Assembly (NCBI GenBank): GCA_032173965.1
Contig: CM063288.1
Location: forward strand, 14,922,501-14,986,500
DNA from: Sitta carolinensis
Taxonomy: Eukaryota > Chordata > Aves > Passeriformes > Sittidae
Direction: 5' to 3'
Length of the DNA stretch: 64,000 nt
The notes below the pieces were generated by a model. The model worked only from the letters and a program-made list of their open reading frames with translations. It ran no database searches and had not been told where the DNA came from. Both the position numbers and the translations under genes were made by a program. Of this stretch, positions 49,326 through 62,835 are shown piece by piece (the first letter of the stretch is position 1; every line of letters starts with the position of its first letter).

Positions 49326-51347
49326 TACTCCTACTGTAAGGTCTGTGGTATAGGCCTGACTCTTCCAATAAATTTGCACAATAGAGCATAAAATATTGCT
49401 GTTCTTCTATTTGGAGCTCAGGAGCGAGTCTGTGATCCAAATCATGTTAACATCCATTATAAATCCCTCAAAGTCCAATTCTAGACTGGTTTCCAGCCAA
49501 GGCCAGTCTTAAGGCAAGAGGGGGATTATATCTTTTAAAGAAGTCTGTAGATGTCACTCTCCCCAAAGAGAGTTTTGCTCTCTCCGGCTTGAGCTATGTT
49601 GTTGGTTTAGGCTATTGTCAGAATGCACTTGCTCACACTTGTGGGATGTTTAGTTTAAGAAAACCCACAGGTGTCCCGAGGTTATTTTGCATTCACAGTA
49701 TTTTGCACAAAATCCCAGGGTTGTGAAAGGGGCTGTCTACCAAGCATCACTGTGATTTCACATGAGGTGCAGGTCAAGCCATTATCTGGCATTCAAGATT
49801 TACAGAAAGATTTTTTGTGCTGCTTGTTGGGGTTTTGTTTGATAAAACACTTGAGTGTGAACCAGGAAGACCACACACATGCGGCAGTTTCTCACCACCC
49901 ATGATCTTACAAGCCACTTAACCCTTGTGGTTTGCAACCAGCGTTCACCACACTGCTCATTGAGAGCCCAGAGTCTCTGCTTCTACTGGGGGAAAGAAAC
50001 CCCCAGGGAATTCCCCAGATCATGAGATCTTGCCCATCAAAATTCAAGTGAAGGACTCGAGTACTAGGTTTTAGGAATGGGCAGACTCCAGGTGGGACAG
50101 AGAGAGCCCATTTCCTTTCCCTGACCCCCAAGACCTGTGTTTTCCAGGGCTGTCTTCCAAACCCAGCACAGCCCAAAGAAAGAAGCAGAAAGGACCACAG
50201 GAGAAAGCCACCTGAGCTTCTCAGGCACTGGTGGTTTTGACAATTCAGACCAAGAAACTGAAGATGAGACAGAGTTGCTTCAATCATCACAGCTATTCCT
50301 AAACAAACACAGAGAACCCTGGAAGGAGTGATTCTATATCCTCTGTGGATAGACATTTTGAAATACCCTTTGACAAACTGCAAGAACTGTGATTAAAAGT
50401 CAAAAACCAGAGTACATGCAGAGAGAGGGAGCGATGGTGAAGATCACCTACCATTCCTGCTACTGCAAAGAACTTTACAAATAACTTCTAAAAGCAGATG
50501 AGGCTGAAAGTGGTTCTCTGGGCTGTTGCTGATGACATCGTTGGTATCGTCTTTTCCAAAGTCCATATTGATGTCCCAATGGAAGATGGAAGTTAGAATA
50601 AATAAGATGTTCTCCATGAAAGGTCTCTTAGAAACAGAAGCTGCTTTTTTTTTTCCCTAGATGCTACATAATTCACGGAGAAATCCATAATACAAGTGCA
50701 CGCTTTGGACCTGGTGACCATCAGTGTTCACAGACAGTATTTGCACAGTCCTTGGAGACACGTGTCTCATGATTGTGGATAGAGATCAATGCTACTGTTT
50801 GTGACAGCCCTGCTGGATATAGCATGTGTGTAAGTGAATATTAATACAGTTAATACAATCAAAATTGGCTATTTAATACAATCAAATAGCTGTTGGATTC
50901 AGTCAGCTTTGTGTCAATCATTGAGAAATACAAACATATGCCCCAGATCCCTGAGAGAAGTTAGCTGGTCAATATCTGAAATACAAGTTGACTCTCATGC
51001 CCTGAAGATATTTGAATGTCCCATGCGTAGCTAATAGGGAATGAAAACTGACTTATCCTTCTGCTTCAGCCTTTTCTCCTCTGGGTGTCTATCCAGCGCA
51101 GCAAGACTTGCAAAGAGAGGCAATGTCTTTTTTGAAGCCAACCAATATAGCTGGGGAAAAAATCCACTCTTCTTTTATGCTGGCTGGCCCTTTGTCAGTC
51201 TCCAGCAAGGAGGATCAGGCTAAGCTTCTCAAAGATGAAAAATGGTGAAACAATGATGAGTGCACTGAGCTCTGTGGAGATGCAAGGATCACACACTGAC
51301 ATCAGCCAGGGGTGTTTGGGACTGGAATATGACCCCTCTTACCTCCC

Positions 51348-51391
51348 TGCTTGGTTTTACACAGAGTGGTGCTTGGTTTTACACAGAGTGG
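51348..51391. repeat. Exact 22-bp tandem duplication
   Basis: The 22-bp unit starting TGCTTGGTTTTACACAGAG occurs at 51348-51369 and again at 51370-51391 with no difference and no gap. This is the product expected from replication slippage or a repaired staggered break. Confidence 0.95.
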
Positions 51392-52081
51392 CTAAATTAG
51401 CAATGGCTCAGGGCTGTTACCATGAGATCATTTAGCAGTTAATCTTTTATTTGGAAAGCTGTTCCTTCCCACAGAAGTAAACACCCACCGTATCAGGCAT
51501 GCCATGGCAAAGGATGTTGTCCAGCTCCCCACCTGGTCTCCTTCCTCTCATTAGTGACTTCCCTCCCTTTGCAGCCATTCCCACCCACCATCTATCAGAA
51601 CATGCTGCACACCCACAGCCCCACCAGGGATGTTCATGGACATGGCCTGGGCACAGCACCCAACCTGTATCAGGAAACAGACTGTTCCCAGCAGGGTTGG
51701 GAACATGCCTGGCAGACATGAGGGTGTCTGACCCTCTACTCCAAGGCAGTGCAGTGCCTGGTCACTCCCCAGAGCCCCTTGCAGCTCTGAAAGGCCATCA
51801 GTGAAACCACAGGTGATTCCTATCAATCATGCAAGGAAATAGAGAGCCTCAAGGCCAGGGATAGACTTTCGTTGCCACAGGCAGCAAATGTTTTTCATGT
51901 CCCTATACATTTCATCTCCACCATCAAGCCCTTTTTCACCATCCTCCAAAAAGTCCTAAAGGAGACTGCTGAGAGGAATGTACCTGACTCAATTATAATT
52001 CCTCTTCCCTGATGGCAAAAATCTAGGACCTGTTGTTAATTTTAATACAGAGGTTTCATTAGAAGGTCCAGATGCACTGGT

Positions 52082-52120
52082 TGTGTAAAGCCACATTGAA
52101 ATGTGTAAGTCCCATTGAAA
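52082..52120. repeat. Imperfect 20-bp tandem duplication
   Basis: TGTGTAAAGCCACATTGAAA (52082-52101) is followed directly by TGTGTAAGTCCCATTGAAA (52102-52120): one base shorter, with two or three substitutions. An older duplication than the one at 51.35 kb. Confidence 0.8.
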
Positions 52121-53267
52121 TGGCTTCTTGCTTAGCTCCAGAGAAAGCACAGAACATGCTGTGATTCCAGGGTTCCTTTCCTGCTGACTGCTGCAGACTG
52201 TACAGCAGGGTGATTATGCAATAGAAAAACATTCATTCTGACACTGAGGTCCAGAAACGTACATTTTCCTAAGTATCTGCCCCAAAAATTGCATAAAAAA
52301 ACCTCCAGCAGTGACTGCACCACAAAATACAACAGATATGCTTCATGCACAGCAAAGGGTATGTGTGTTACTAGTTTTAGTATCAGTCATATAGTCCGGT
52401 GCATAATCTCAAAGCCCCTTGCACAACAGATGCTGTGCTTGTCTCACAGAGGGTCTGCCACTAACATTAAGTGTAGTGCTCAATTCTTATTTGTTTACAG
52501 TCAGTGCTTCAGCCATAACAGCATTCCTCTCCCTCACTACTTGACAGAGTCCCATCTCTCTGACCAGACAACTCAGTTTCTTCCTCCAATATCAGCCAAA
52601 ACCACTCCAACCTTTTACTGTTATAATTTCATGTTACTTTCCTGACATTTGCATCCAACTATTTGCATTTTTTCTGAGGCAGAGGTGGAGGCAGGGGACC
52701 TATATGAGGGCTCACACACTCCCTGCCACCATTCATGTTTCACGGTCTTCTGGAGAAGTAAAGCTCTTTTTTGTTTTGGTATCGTAACCCATGCTCTGTT
52801 CCTGACATGGTCCTGTTTCATAAAAAATATTAAGGTTTTGGGGTTTTGTTTTGTTTTGTTTTTTTAATTTGTAGTGTTTTGATTTAGTTTGCCTTCTGGT
52901 GGGTTTCTGGGTTTGTTTGGATTTGGGGGAGTGTGCATGTATGTTTCCTATCACTATTTCCTGAAAAGACTGTAAATCTCACAGGCTGCTTTTTCTATCT
53001 TTCATAAAATCACTGTTGAAAGCCCTGGACATCTTCCACAGGTCAATTTTTCATTTAAATGGTACATCTCAGCTCAAAGGAAAAGGTAGCTGCAGTTGTC
53101 CTTTAGGAAAAAAGCTCTTTTAGGAAACCAAACGCTTACCCCTCACCACCATCTCCATCCAGTCTCCAAAGAACTAAATTCTCTGGAAAATTTCAAGGAA
53201 ACAATTGTCCAAAATCCATCAGCCTTTAAAGAAATCATTAGAACAGTTAATCTGTAAATCCTGTGGG

Positions 53268-53303
<36 letters not shown>
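53268..53303. repeat. Poly(A) tract, 36 nt
   Basis: 36 uninterrupted A residues after CTGTGGG. No recognisable retroposed sequence lies on its 5' side and no target duplication was seen. Confidence 0.95.
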
Positions 53304-53307
<4 letters not shown>

Positions 53308-54238
53308 TTAATTTGGTTGTTTTTATAGAAAACAATGAAGTTATTGTTCCAGAAGAAATATCAAGAATTGTTTTGAATACATTAGGCTAGATGGGTTACA
53401 GCACGACACAAATTCTTCTGCTATTTGGAAGAGTTGTCTTGCATAAAACATACATCAGACAAAAAACAGCAGCAGTGTACAAGCATCTCACTTTTCTATG
53501 TTTTGAGATATTACATCTCACTGTGCAGTTTTGCAGCTTTCATTGTAAACATTCATTGTCCTTCTACAACACAGGGAAAGTCTCTCTCAGGTATTCAGTA
53601 CCACACTGCCAGAGCTAGCAATGCCCAAGCAAAGAGAAGTAAACTTTTCCCAAGAACACCTTGTGTCTTATGGACACAAACACGGAGTCCTGATAAAAAG
53701 CAGTCAGGAAGAAACAGACAAGACAGTCAGGAAAAAACAAACAAACCACTGTGGTTAGTAACAGTCCAGCTGTTTATGGGTGAAATCACTTTCATCAGCA
53801 CTTTTAAGAATAGTCTGGGACCTATTATGATATTTGGACTTTTGTGCCATGGTGATTATTAGGAAATAAGCATCTGAATGATATGAAATTAAAGGATTTA
53901 CAGTCCTAGACCTTTAGTTTTATGCCAGTTTTTTGGCTATTTTTCCCTTGAGCAGTGATTATGGGTCTTTATCACTTTTGTAGTCGAAGGCTTTGTGGGA
54001 GAAACTCAAAGATAACCAGAGCACACACCATTACTTCTGTAGTCCCCACATCCCATTCCTGCATCCTGCTGACACCAATGTTCCTTTTTATTCTTCCCTT
54101 TAATCTCTATGGATCTCAAACACTCATGACTCTATTGAACTAATATTGAGATTCAATCTGTCAATCTGGATAAGCCAGGTGCTGAATTGAACCATCGGTG
54201 GGGACATCTGCAGGCAAAACATTTAGCACTACAAATTT

Positions 54239-54261
54239 CACACACACACATACACACACAA
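54239..54261. repeat. Short (CA)n microsatellite
   Basis: 23 bp of CA repeat with one internal TA substitution. Confidence 0.9.
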
Positions 54262-57200
54262 GCCTGTTCTTTGAAAAAGAGCCTAAATTAGAAAAAATCA
54301 ATTTTCGAACCTTTAATTAAGCAGACGAATACAATAACTAACCAATTTCTCCTCATTCCTTCTTGAAAATTCAAAACTACTATCCTAAAGGATAGTCACA
54401 GCAGGAACTACATCTAAAGCAATAATTAGTATACTGAAAGAATCCCTACTCAAACATCCCAACCTGCCCATTTCCATTGGTGGGCAGAGCTGTGCCAATG
54501 AATTTGTGATGTGAAGTCAGTCCCAAAGCTGAAGAGAAAACTTTATATTTACATACATTATTCAATAAGCTGCTCACATCTCTTCTCTAACCCAAACTTT
54601 ATTAAAATCGGAAAGATACACTGGCATGTTTTTCCAGAGAAGAGAGACTATTCAGACTTGATACTGAAAAGTGATTCCCTGTGGTAAGGAAATGAAGAAC
54701 TGCAAAGTGCTTAAAGAGACATATTTAATGCCTTAAGCCCTCATATTGAGTTAAAACTAGCACGGTCCTGACTTTAAGGATATAAATTGATTCTCAGGCT
54801 CCCTTATTTCAATAATCCCCCAAAAGAAACTCAGCTACAACTCTTTTTACTCTACAGCAGATGATACAGGGAGGATTAATTTTTAAAAATATTTTATTTC
54901 TTTTAATGAGATGTTGCAATGGCTAAAACATACCAAGATGTTTGACAGAGCAGTGCATGGAAGAGTATCACTGTCCTCATGAGAGCACACAGGTGTGCAC
55001 TGTACCATGAGGAGAAAGCAAAAGGATGCAAGGAGGTCGTTGCTCCCATAAAGGAGCACTCATGATGCTCAGGGAAGGAGAGGTGGCAGAGCAGCAGGCA
55101 GCCCCAGTGACACAATAAAGGAGTAGGAATTGAAGAGGGTAGGGTGGACTGGAAAGTAAGAAAAAGATTATCTTATCACCAAGAGCTCTGGGCAGACATT
55201 AATGAGGAGGAAGGTGGCAGTTAGACTGATATATGTCAGGAGCAGGCTCGGAAGTGGAAATCTAGCCATGAGCCAATGCGACGCTCTATATACCTTTTTA
55301 GGTCCCTGTCAGCCCTGTTTCCTATTTCATTCTCAGAGTGTGAAATTGCTTAGCTGTGCATGGAACAGCAGGAAGGCATCACAGAGCCCTTTTTTTTCAT
55401 ATCAAGCTCCTTCCTGCTACAAACCATCTGTAGACCAACGCAGGGGCACCTAAATAAACTGTGCAAAGCTCAACCCTAAAGCTGCACTTATTACAGATGA
55501 GGATACTTTAAGAAAGAACTTGTGTACTACAGTGGCAAAAAAAATCACCTTTGCCTGAAACAGGTTTAGGGAAAAACTTTGACCCTTCATTTCTGACTGC
55601 AACATATCTTAGCTTTTTCTTACTACAAATGCAATCCACCCTTCTAGAAAAGACAGAGATAAAATATGGGAGGCTTGCTCCAACTTGTTCTACTTACCTT
55701 GCTCAGTTTGAGAAAGTGTTCAGATACCTGAACAGAATATATAAAGGACAACACTGGCAGTAGCTTTAGAGTTATTCTCTCCCACAGATATCTAGAAGGT
55801 ACTTGGGGAGCTCATAAATAAATAATAATGAGCTTCGCACTCAGCATAGATACAGATTTTATACCAGGAGTGAAAACATAAGCAAGCAGGAATAATCTAA
55901 AACCAACAAGGGCTTAGATGAACTGAATTATTGTGAATTTTTATATTAAAAGAGTGCCTATGAGCTCTGATTTGATCTCCTGTGTATAAAAGACAAAGAA
56001 TTCAAAAGAAGCTTATAGCATTCAGCTAGTAAGTTCTATTGAAACTAAGGCAAAGATTTTAAGAAGATATTCATAAAATATTTCAAGTTTGGGAAATCCC
56101 AACACAAGTCCAGAGAGTTTGTTGGAATGATTAAACACCTTCCATTGTTTAAAAAAGTAGTAATCTGAAATGCATTTCTAGACTAAATTCATGTAAAATT
56201 TACTTCCAGCTGCTAAATCTCATCATGCCTTTTCTGCTAGACCAGGATTATCCTAAGTCAATTGTGGTTAAGAAAGCACTCAACAGCTTAATAGGGTTAT
56301 ACTGTAAAGAAAGAAAATGCAATGCTAAAGAGAATAATAACATATCTTATCCCGCCCACTTGCTGTGCTGTCTGTGGTTACAAGCCATCCCTGGGATCTT
56401 GACCAGCTGGGTGAAACACCTTATATAGCCAAGTGGGAGTTGCCCCAGAACGATTTATAAATGACAATTGTTTCAACAACACTCCATGTGATGAGCTCCA
56501 AGCAGCTGCCAGCAGTCTGCGCTTAGCTGGTCTGGTCTATAGCTCCTCACATCCAGCAGATCCTTTGGGAGGGAATCACCGACACAGTACTAATGGCTTT
56601 TGAAATGCTATTTACCTTTTTTCCAGCCAAGGGAAAATGACTGCAGTGATAACATTATCAGGTGCCCCTTTTCAAGGCTGCTGCAGTCATCTCTTGGACA
56701 AAATGCCCTTGAAAGCACTTGACAAGGAAGAGGTAAGAAATTACATCTGGGTGTAGAGTATAGTAAAAAACTAGCAGTAGTGAACAATATTTATCATAAC
56801 AGTTGTTGCCTTTAGAACTGGGGAAGCATTTCCCAGCACTGAGGATGTCTGGTCCTCACCTGTGTCAGAAGTGTGACTGTTCTGAGCTCCCACACAGCGC
56901 TGTCACTGCCTGCCCCTGCTTCCCTGCAGGGAGATGTCCAGCCAGCCGTCCTCTAAAAGAATCAGCTGATTCCGAGATGGATTTCTTTCTCTCATCAGGA
57001 GACAAAGGAAGAAGGCCAGGAGAGAAGACAAAGGGTATTGGCTATCAATATTTAGGGAGGGACACTCAAGCAACTAAGACTGAAGATTATGTCAAAATTT
57101 TGATTTAAAAAGGAAAGTGCTGGGAAAGACGTGAGTTTTTCTTCTAAATCACATGGAAAATTCATCTTCTCTGTGTGTCCCATGGGATAAGAGACCAGCA

Positions 57201-60200
57201 AAAGAGATCTATCCTGCTCCAGAGTTTGGCATGTATCTGAATACAGATTTGGACTGTGCTGATCCCTGCCAATGACACTTGAGTCAGACCAGACTTAGCT
57301 CAATCTGTGCCTCTGAAAACATAGTTCTCTGCAAAGCCTGTGAGCACTCATACTCTGACTTGTAAATGGAACAAATTTCCTTTAATATCATGAAGAAAGA
57401 AAAACTGAAGGTTGTGCCTGCCTGAATCCCCTTCATGTCATTTTAACAGAGTAGCTTTTAAGAGCATAAACACCCACTCAAAATTAGTACAAATGTTTCC
57501 TTCATCGTCTTGCTCTGACACTAATGGGTAAAACACATTTCCACAGTGCACATCGAGCATTCTCACTGCACGGCTCTCCTGTCACTAACAGCAGCCGATG
57601 CATTCAAATGAACAATTGGCAATAAATAAAACTGACAAGAGCAAATTACAAAAGCAGCAGCTGTGGCGTAGGGAATACTCACAAGCCAGGGAGGCATTAC
57701 AGTCCTTTCACCTTTAGGTTACTACTATCCACTAACACCCAGTTTGTCAAGTTAGGCTGACTCTTTCTTGTCCTTGGGCCTGGAAGATTCCTACAGAAAT
57801 GAAGGGCTTGTGGCCAGCAGGAGATCCCCCTCCTCTTTCCATGGGCTGGTGTTTATTTCTTTCCTACAAGCCTACTCCTCACTCACATACTTTTTTCCTC
57901 ACAGTTTTCTCATCTGACCTAATTTGTGAAAAATGGAATTATATTCAGTGTAATCAGTTCTTGAGCTGTCTGTATAAGCAACTTCACAGGGCACTGCAGA
58001 CTATGCATATCTATTTGGCAATATTTCCAGTTGTATTTGGCTTTATACATTAATAAATGTACCTTCCAACACTCTGGTCAGAATATTCACCAGGAAAAAT
58101 TTCCAATCAGTCCTTCTGAGTTCCATGTAAAAACTATCCAAAACAGAGGCAAATTGAATGTTGTCATAACAGGGAGGACTTTTTAGTCTCCATTGATGTT
58201 TTGAGTGCAGAGGCATGTGGAAGATTAGAACAGAAGTATTTGTTAACAAGTTTGGGCTCAATTTCTTAAAGACAATTTGCCACTCTGGACCTGAGGTCAA
58301 TAACCAAGGTGCTCCCTCACATTCCTCCATTGTGGCCAAATGTTCCTAGAGAAACAGTTCGTGTCATCTCCAAACAATTGACTTTCATCTGCGTATCCCA
58401 GATTCTGCTTTTTCTCTAGCTGCCTCTGGAGAAGGAACCTCTCTGTTGAGACAGGCTGTCTGCACTTCCATCTTTTTGGATATCATATAGGTGACAATAT
58501 CAATTGTCATCATGTCAGGGATAAAGTGAGCACTCCATGTATGACTCCATAAGACTGTGTCTTAGCTCCCTTCAGGTTCATTATGAAAATTCTCCCTTTT
58601 CATAATGCATACACAAATGTGAATAGCTAACTGATGCACAAGTGATTATTATCCTTATTTAAGGACCAATATCATCTTTGTACCCTTTCTCTTTTTGGAA
58701 GATCCAGTTGTCTCTTGTAGAAATTTGTAAGGTTGGGAGCATATGAGCTGATTTCTTCTGCTTCCCTGGAATAAAAACAACCCAAGGCTCTGATGTAGTT
58801 CTCAGAGACTGTGGTGTTATCTGCCATTGACAGCAAGAACTCAGTAATAGGCAATAAACACAAGAAACTAAGATCCAGGCTCACACAGACATATGAGTAC
58901 CCTTTTTCAGATGCTCATGTCAACTAACATTAAGTACCTAATGCCAGGCAGAACAATTTTAAGAAGAAACACTTTAATGAAACCTGATATCTGGAGGCAG
59001 GTTGTTAAGTCGGTGCTTGCCATTTGTGGGAAAACAAACAAACAAAAAAAGATAATCAAGAACCAGATGAACCAGTCTTAATGTTCTCAATAAGAAACTC
59101 ATTACATTATTCTGCATATATATTGTAAATGCAGCAACTTAGCAAGATCCCAGTGAAGATCAGCTTTTCGATCCTATTTCTGTGTAAATTACTTGATTAT
59201 TGTATTCTACTAAGGCAGTGCTGAATTAATGTTAACTTGTTAGATTTTCATATTATATATAGCATTTCAACGAAATTAAGCAAGATTCTTTGAAAACTAA
59301 TGTGTCCGTGTGTGTCTTCCGCACCCAAGATTTGTGATATTTAATTATACCATATGCAGCCAAATCTCCCGAAAGAAGTGTGAAAATGTACTAATTAAAG
59401 GGGGGGTGGAGGGAGAAAGACAAACAGCTAGTCAGAGGATAATACCTCTATGCATCAGTATGTTCCAGGGTAAATTAGCTCCTGTTAAACTTGAGAAGTC
59501 TTTTTAGGGGTTCAATTCCCATCTAGGAAATGTCAGTGAGGCCTCAATGAAAGCTGCCAAGGGATGAAGTGAAGAAGTATCCTAAGAGACTAGACTTTGT
59601 TTCATGTCCTGGGATTCTGCCTGCCTCAAACAACTCTTCCTTGACTTCTTTCTGGGAAAGGGTTAAGAAGAGAGATTGAGTTTGGACACATTTATTATCA
59701 TACCTTGAAAATTAACTCACCAATTGGCAAGAAGCAGGAAGAATGGAAGACTAATTTGTTCTCAAGGACTCTTGATTAGAACAGATATTTTCAATTATGT
59801 ATGATTGTTTTATCTGAATCAAAGGATCAAAGCCATTTAATCTGTCAGTCAGATCAGGTCTCCATCTCACATCTGGAAGAGGAAAAATAAACAATTGAAT
59901 GCAAGGTGCTGTTCTCAATTACAGTCGTCTAGGTAAATAATAATTATATGGTTTGCTCTTGTTTGGGATAAACCTCAGAATGATCCACAGAAATGCTCTA
60001 TTAGAAACACTGGTTTGTGAATTTAAGTTTAGACGTCAATAAGTTACATTTCCTAAGAGAAACATCCTGTCAGAACTGCTTGTGTTATCTTTTCTTTTAA
60101 AAATTTGCTTCAGCCCTAAAAAACCCCCTAAAATCTCATATTATTCTTTTACTCCTTTTCTATTTTTATTTTCTAGAGAAGAACCAAATGTTTCTACCAG

Positions 60201-61691
60201 AAATTAGCTTTGTGATTGTCAAGTTTTTGGCAGTAATTAATTTATAATTTTTGATTCTGCATAATAAGTATCTTGAGCCACGAATCTTCAGTGCACCAGA
60301 GGAACCTTTATGGTTAAGCTTTGGACTTCTGGTTTGTAGCTTATGTTCAGCTTTGCCCCGATCAGGTGTTAAGATAACAAGACATGACTGCTGGCAGTTA
60401 GAGAAGGTGCCAACTTAGAAACTGTCTCCTGCTCTATTGCACAAGAGTGAAAGCTGGCAAGAGTTGTCAGCTAGCAAGAACATACCAGATGAGTTACAGC
60501 AGAGAACTCTATAGGAGGTGAGGTTTCTATGTTCCTTTCATAGCAATTAGAACCAGAATTTGATGAAATGGACCTTTGCAGGACTCTAGCAGTTTTCAGC
60601 GAACCAATAGGTTCAGTGGATGACTACTAACAAATTAATATAAAAAAAACCTAAGAAAAACGATGCATTATCATTAGATTTAAGTAGCTGTGATGTACTT
60701 GCAAGGGAAAGTATGAACGGGTCCACAAACTCATGAGGCTGAGGATCTGAGCAACAGCCTCTTGATTCAGAGAAGAAGAAAGAGTGCAACCACCCAAAGC
60801 TAATTAATCACAGCCTTGCACAAAGCCTTCTCCTCCCTCCTCTTTCATATTCCCAGAGCACAGATCTGTTGGTTTGACCACTGCAATCACAACAACAGAC
60901 TTCTCTGGACTGCTGTCAGACTATCAGAGATCTTGCCATTAAATACTTTCTTACTACCATGGCAGAGATCTGTTCAGCAGCCTCTTCAACCTGGTTCTGG
61001 CAAAGTGGCTCTGACAACCTCATTCATCTGACCAGGAATCACATGTCAAGACTTTGCTCCACCCTAGTGTAACTGAAGTGAACAAACAGCCCTTGCTTCT
61101 GCAAAAACTACCAGGGTATTATGCAGGCTCTTGGGAACACCCATTCCTCACATCACACAGTCCTGCTAAGGACGGCAGCCTAGTGGAAAAGAAAACAAAA
61201 TCAAACACTCCGCCATTTAGTGAAACTCAAAGGTTTTAATGTGCCCACCCACAATGAGGCCAATCCAAACTTGTCTGAATTCAGGATTGATGTTGGACTC
61301 ACACAATGAGTAGGTAAACTTGGCACCTTGCTGCTTTCCAAAGACTTAAGGCAATCAGCTGGATGCTCTTCTTGGGAGACCATGCAGCATCTTTGAACCC
61401 GTCTATTGGAGCAGAGGTCACCTTGATGTGTAAATAGCCTTTCACTGCCTTTCAGAGTTTCTCTATCCCAACATATTTAACAGGAGTTAAAGGTCTGTTC
61501 TGACCAATCACTGTACTTTACAGCAGAACATGGACTCTCCAGCTTCTACACTGCTGCTTCTGTTAAGCCCAGTAACTTCAAAATTGAGTTAGTAGTTACT
61601 AAACTTTCTGTGCAGATGACAAGTGATGTGGACTTACTACATCTTTGGCATAAAACTAATTACTTTATTAAACTTTCTAAGGAAAGAAAAA

Positions 61692-61760
61692 ATTGAAAAA
61701 AACCCCACCAAAACCAAACCTACATCAACAAGAAAAAACCCAACAAGAAAAAAAAAACCC
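61692..61760. repeat. A/C-rich low-complexity tract
   Basis: About 70 bp dominated by A and C (AAAAAAACCCCACC, AAAACCAAACC, AAAAAACCCAACAAG), similar in style to 40286-40365 but not the same sequence. Confidence 0.85.
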
Positions 61761-62075
61761 TCTGCAATTTAATATTCAAAGATTTCTGGCTTCTGTGTCA
61801 GGGACTGGGTCCTGCAATTTCTTTAACTACTCAGTTACACATCCAGTTTTTCTGCCTGCACATCTGTTTATTGGCAGTGCTTAAGTCACCCCTTAATCCT
61901 TTTTGTCATACAGTAAGTTTACCTAGCTCCTGTATTATCTGCCTGCAAGGCATATTTACCATATGTGAAACTGAAACCAAGTTTAAACTATAAGTATAAT
62001 GGTCAGTGTCATCAGAAATTAGACCATTCATATGTAAGTTGCTTATAATGGTTTAAAATTGTTACAGGGAAAAGG

Positions 62076-62109
<34 letters not shown>
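62076..62109. repeat. Poly(A) tract, 34 nt
   Basis: 34 uninterrupted A residues preceded by GGGAAAAGG. It lies 50 bp left of an old SINE-like fragment, but on the side that would not be a normal 3' tail for it. Confidence 0.95.
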
Positions 62110-62111
<2 letters not shown>

Positions 62112-62158
62112 AACCTGCTTAACCATGTCAATTCATTCCTGTGGCAAAGTTTGTAGGA

Positions 62159-62255
62159 AGAGGTAAGGTTTTTAATTAGACCAACTGATATGCCTGGAAA
62201 ATAGCAGGCACGTGCTTCAAGGCACATGAGCCCTTTGTCAGGTCTGAAATACAAG
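62159..62255. mobile_element. Old SINE-like interspersed repeat
   Basis: GAGGTAAGGTTTTTAATTAG, ACCAACTGATATG, then GCACATGAGCCCTTTGTCAG and GTCTGAAATAC, resemble in order a repeat common in turtle and crocodilian genomes (GAGGTAATATCTTTTATTGG, ACCAACTTCTG, ACAGAGCTCTTCTTCAG, GTCTGGGAAA). I remember it as a tRNA-derived SINE but cannot name the family with certainty, nor fix its orientation. It would be an ancestral reptile-lineage relic. Confidence 0.42.
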
Positions 62256-62734
62256 AAAAACACTTCAGGCCAAATACAGGTTGAGAACAAGTTGCTTTGA
62301 GTCTAACTTTATTATGTTAATCAGTCAATTAGAGAGAAAGGTGTGCTTTGTGTTGTAATTCCTCAGATCATTACATGTGGAAGAGTTCTCAAATTCCAAC
62401 GTGCTGATATGCTTAGGACACATTTTATTGTACAATTGGCTCATCATTCAGCCTAATATGGAAAACACCCAGGAAATGAAACTGAGTAAGAGCAAATGCC
62501 TCGATGCCTATCTGTGTCTAGTCGCTGACACTCTATTTGGGAATGTGGACCAGTTCAGTGACTCCAAATACCTCCCTTCTCCTCCCATAACAACATTGCC
62601 TTTATTGGAAATAAAAGAGAGGTCAAGGAAACGATTTCACCAAATATCGGTTTTGCGATAATCTAAATGGACAAGCCTACATTCACTTCACTGGCTCCAC
62701 TGACATTAATTACACAGCAACATAGTCCGTGTAT
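62256..62734. other. Noncoding, nothing specific recognised
   Basis: About 480 bp. A plus-strand frame at 62377-62661 (94 codons) has no recognisable domain. No other feature was seen. Confidence 0.5.
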
Positions 62735-62835
62735 TTCAATGGCAGGAAGACCAATTAGATCATCTACTCTGACCTCCTACAGAGCTGCACGTTGCATTCT
62801 TTTATAAAAAACAACTGTACTGAGCAGGTGCTCCA
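62735..62835 (-). mobile_element. CR1 LINE 3'-end fragment, old subfamily
   Basis: GGCAGGAAGACCAATTAGAT, CATCTACTCTGACCTCCTAC, AGAGCTGCACG, and ACTGTACTGAGCAG follow the reverse complement of a CR1 3' end (AGGGACCAAATTAGATCATC, TAGTCTGACCTCCTGTA, CAGGCCATAGAA, CTGTATTGAGCCC). The GACCTCCTGTA-type wording belongs to older reptile/bird CR1 subfamilies. Only the 3' UTR end remains. Confidence 0.5.

Larger units (their letters stand above)
49326..53267. other. Noncoding, two small tandem duplications
   Basis: No gene was recognised. Frames lengthen in a GC-richer patch at 51.46-51.83 kb (101 codons plus, 91 codons minus) and at 49907-50383 (minus, 158 codons), with no recognisable domain. A T/G-rich low-complexity stretch lies at about 52832-52930. 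Two small duplications are listed separately. Confidence 0.5.
53304..62075. other. Long noncoding stretch, little structure
   Basis: Almost 9 kb in which I recognise no gene, RNA or confident transposon. It holds a short (CA)n at 54239-54261 with one TA break, an 8-bp palindrome at 54379-54396, a GC-richer patch at 56.8-57.0 kb and an A/C-rich tract at 61692-61760. Segments at 56.39-56.52 and 57.56-57.69 kb are repeat-free and hold E-box, SOX- and POU-like words, but nothing conclusive. Frames stay near or below 100 codons apart from one of 145 at 53425-53862. Confidence 0.5.

Noticed and set aside
49907..50383. 158-codon minus-strand frame
   Set aside because: No domain recognised. Composition looks like random translated noncoding DNA.
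54379..54396. 8-bp palindrome ACTATCCT/AGGATAGT
   Set aside because: Short and isolated, so probably chance.
55485..55520. ACAGATGAGGATACTTTAAG, MIR-like word
   Set aside because: Only about 20 bp resemble MIR and neither side extends the match.
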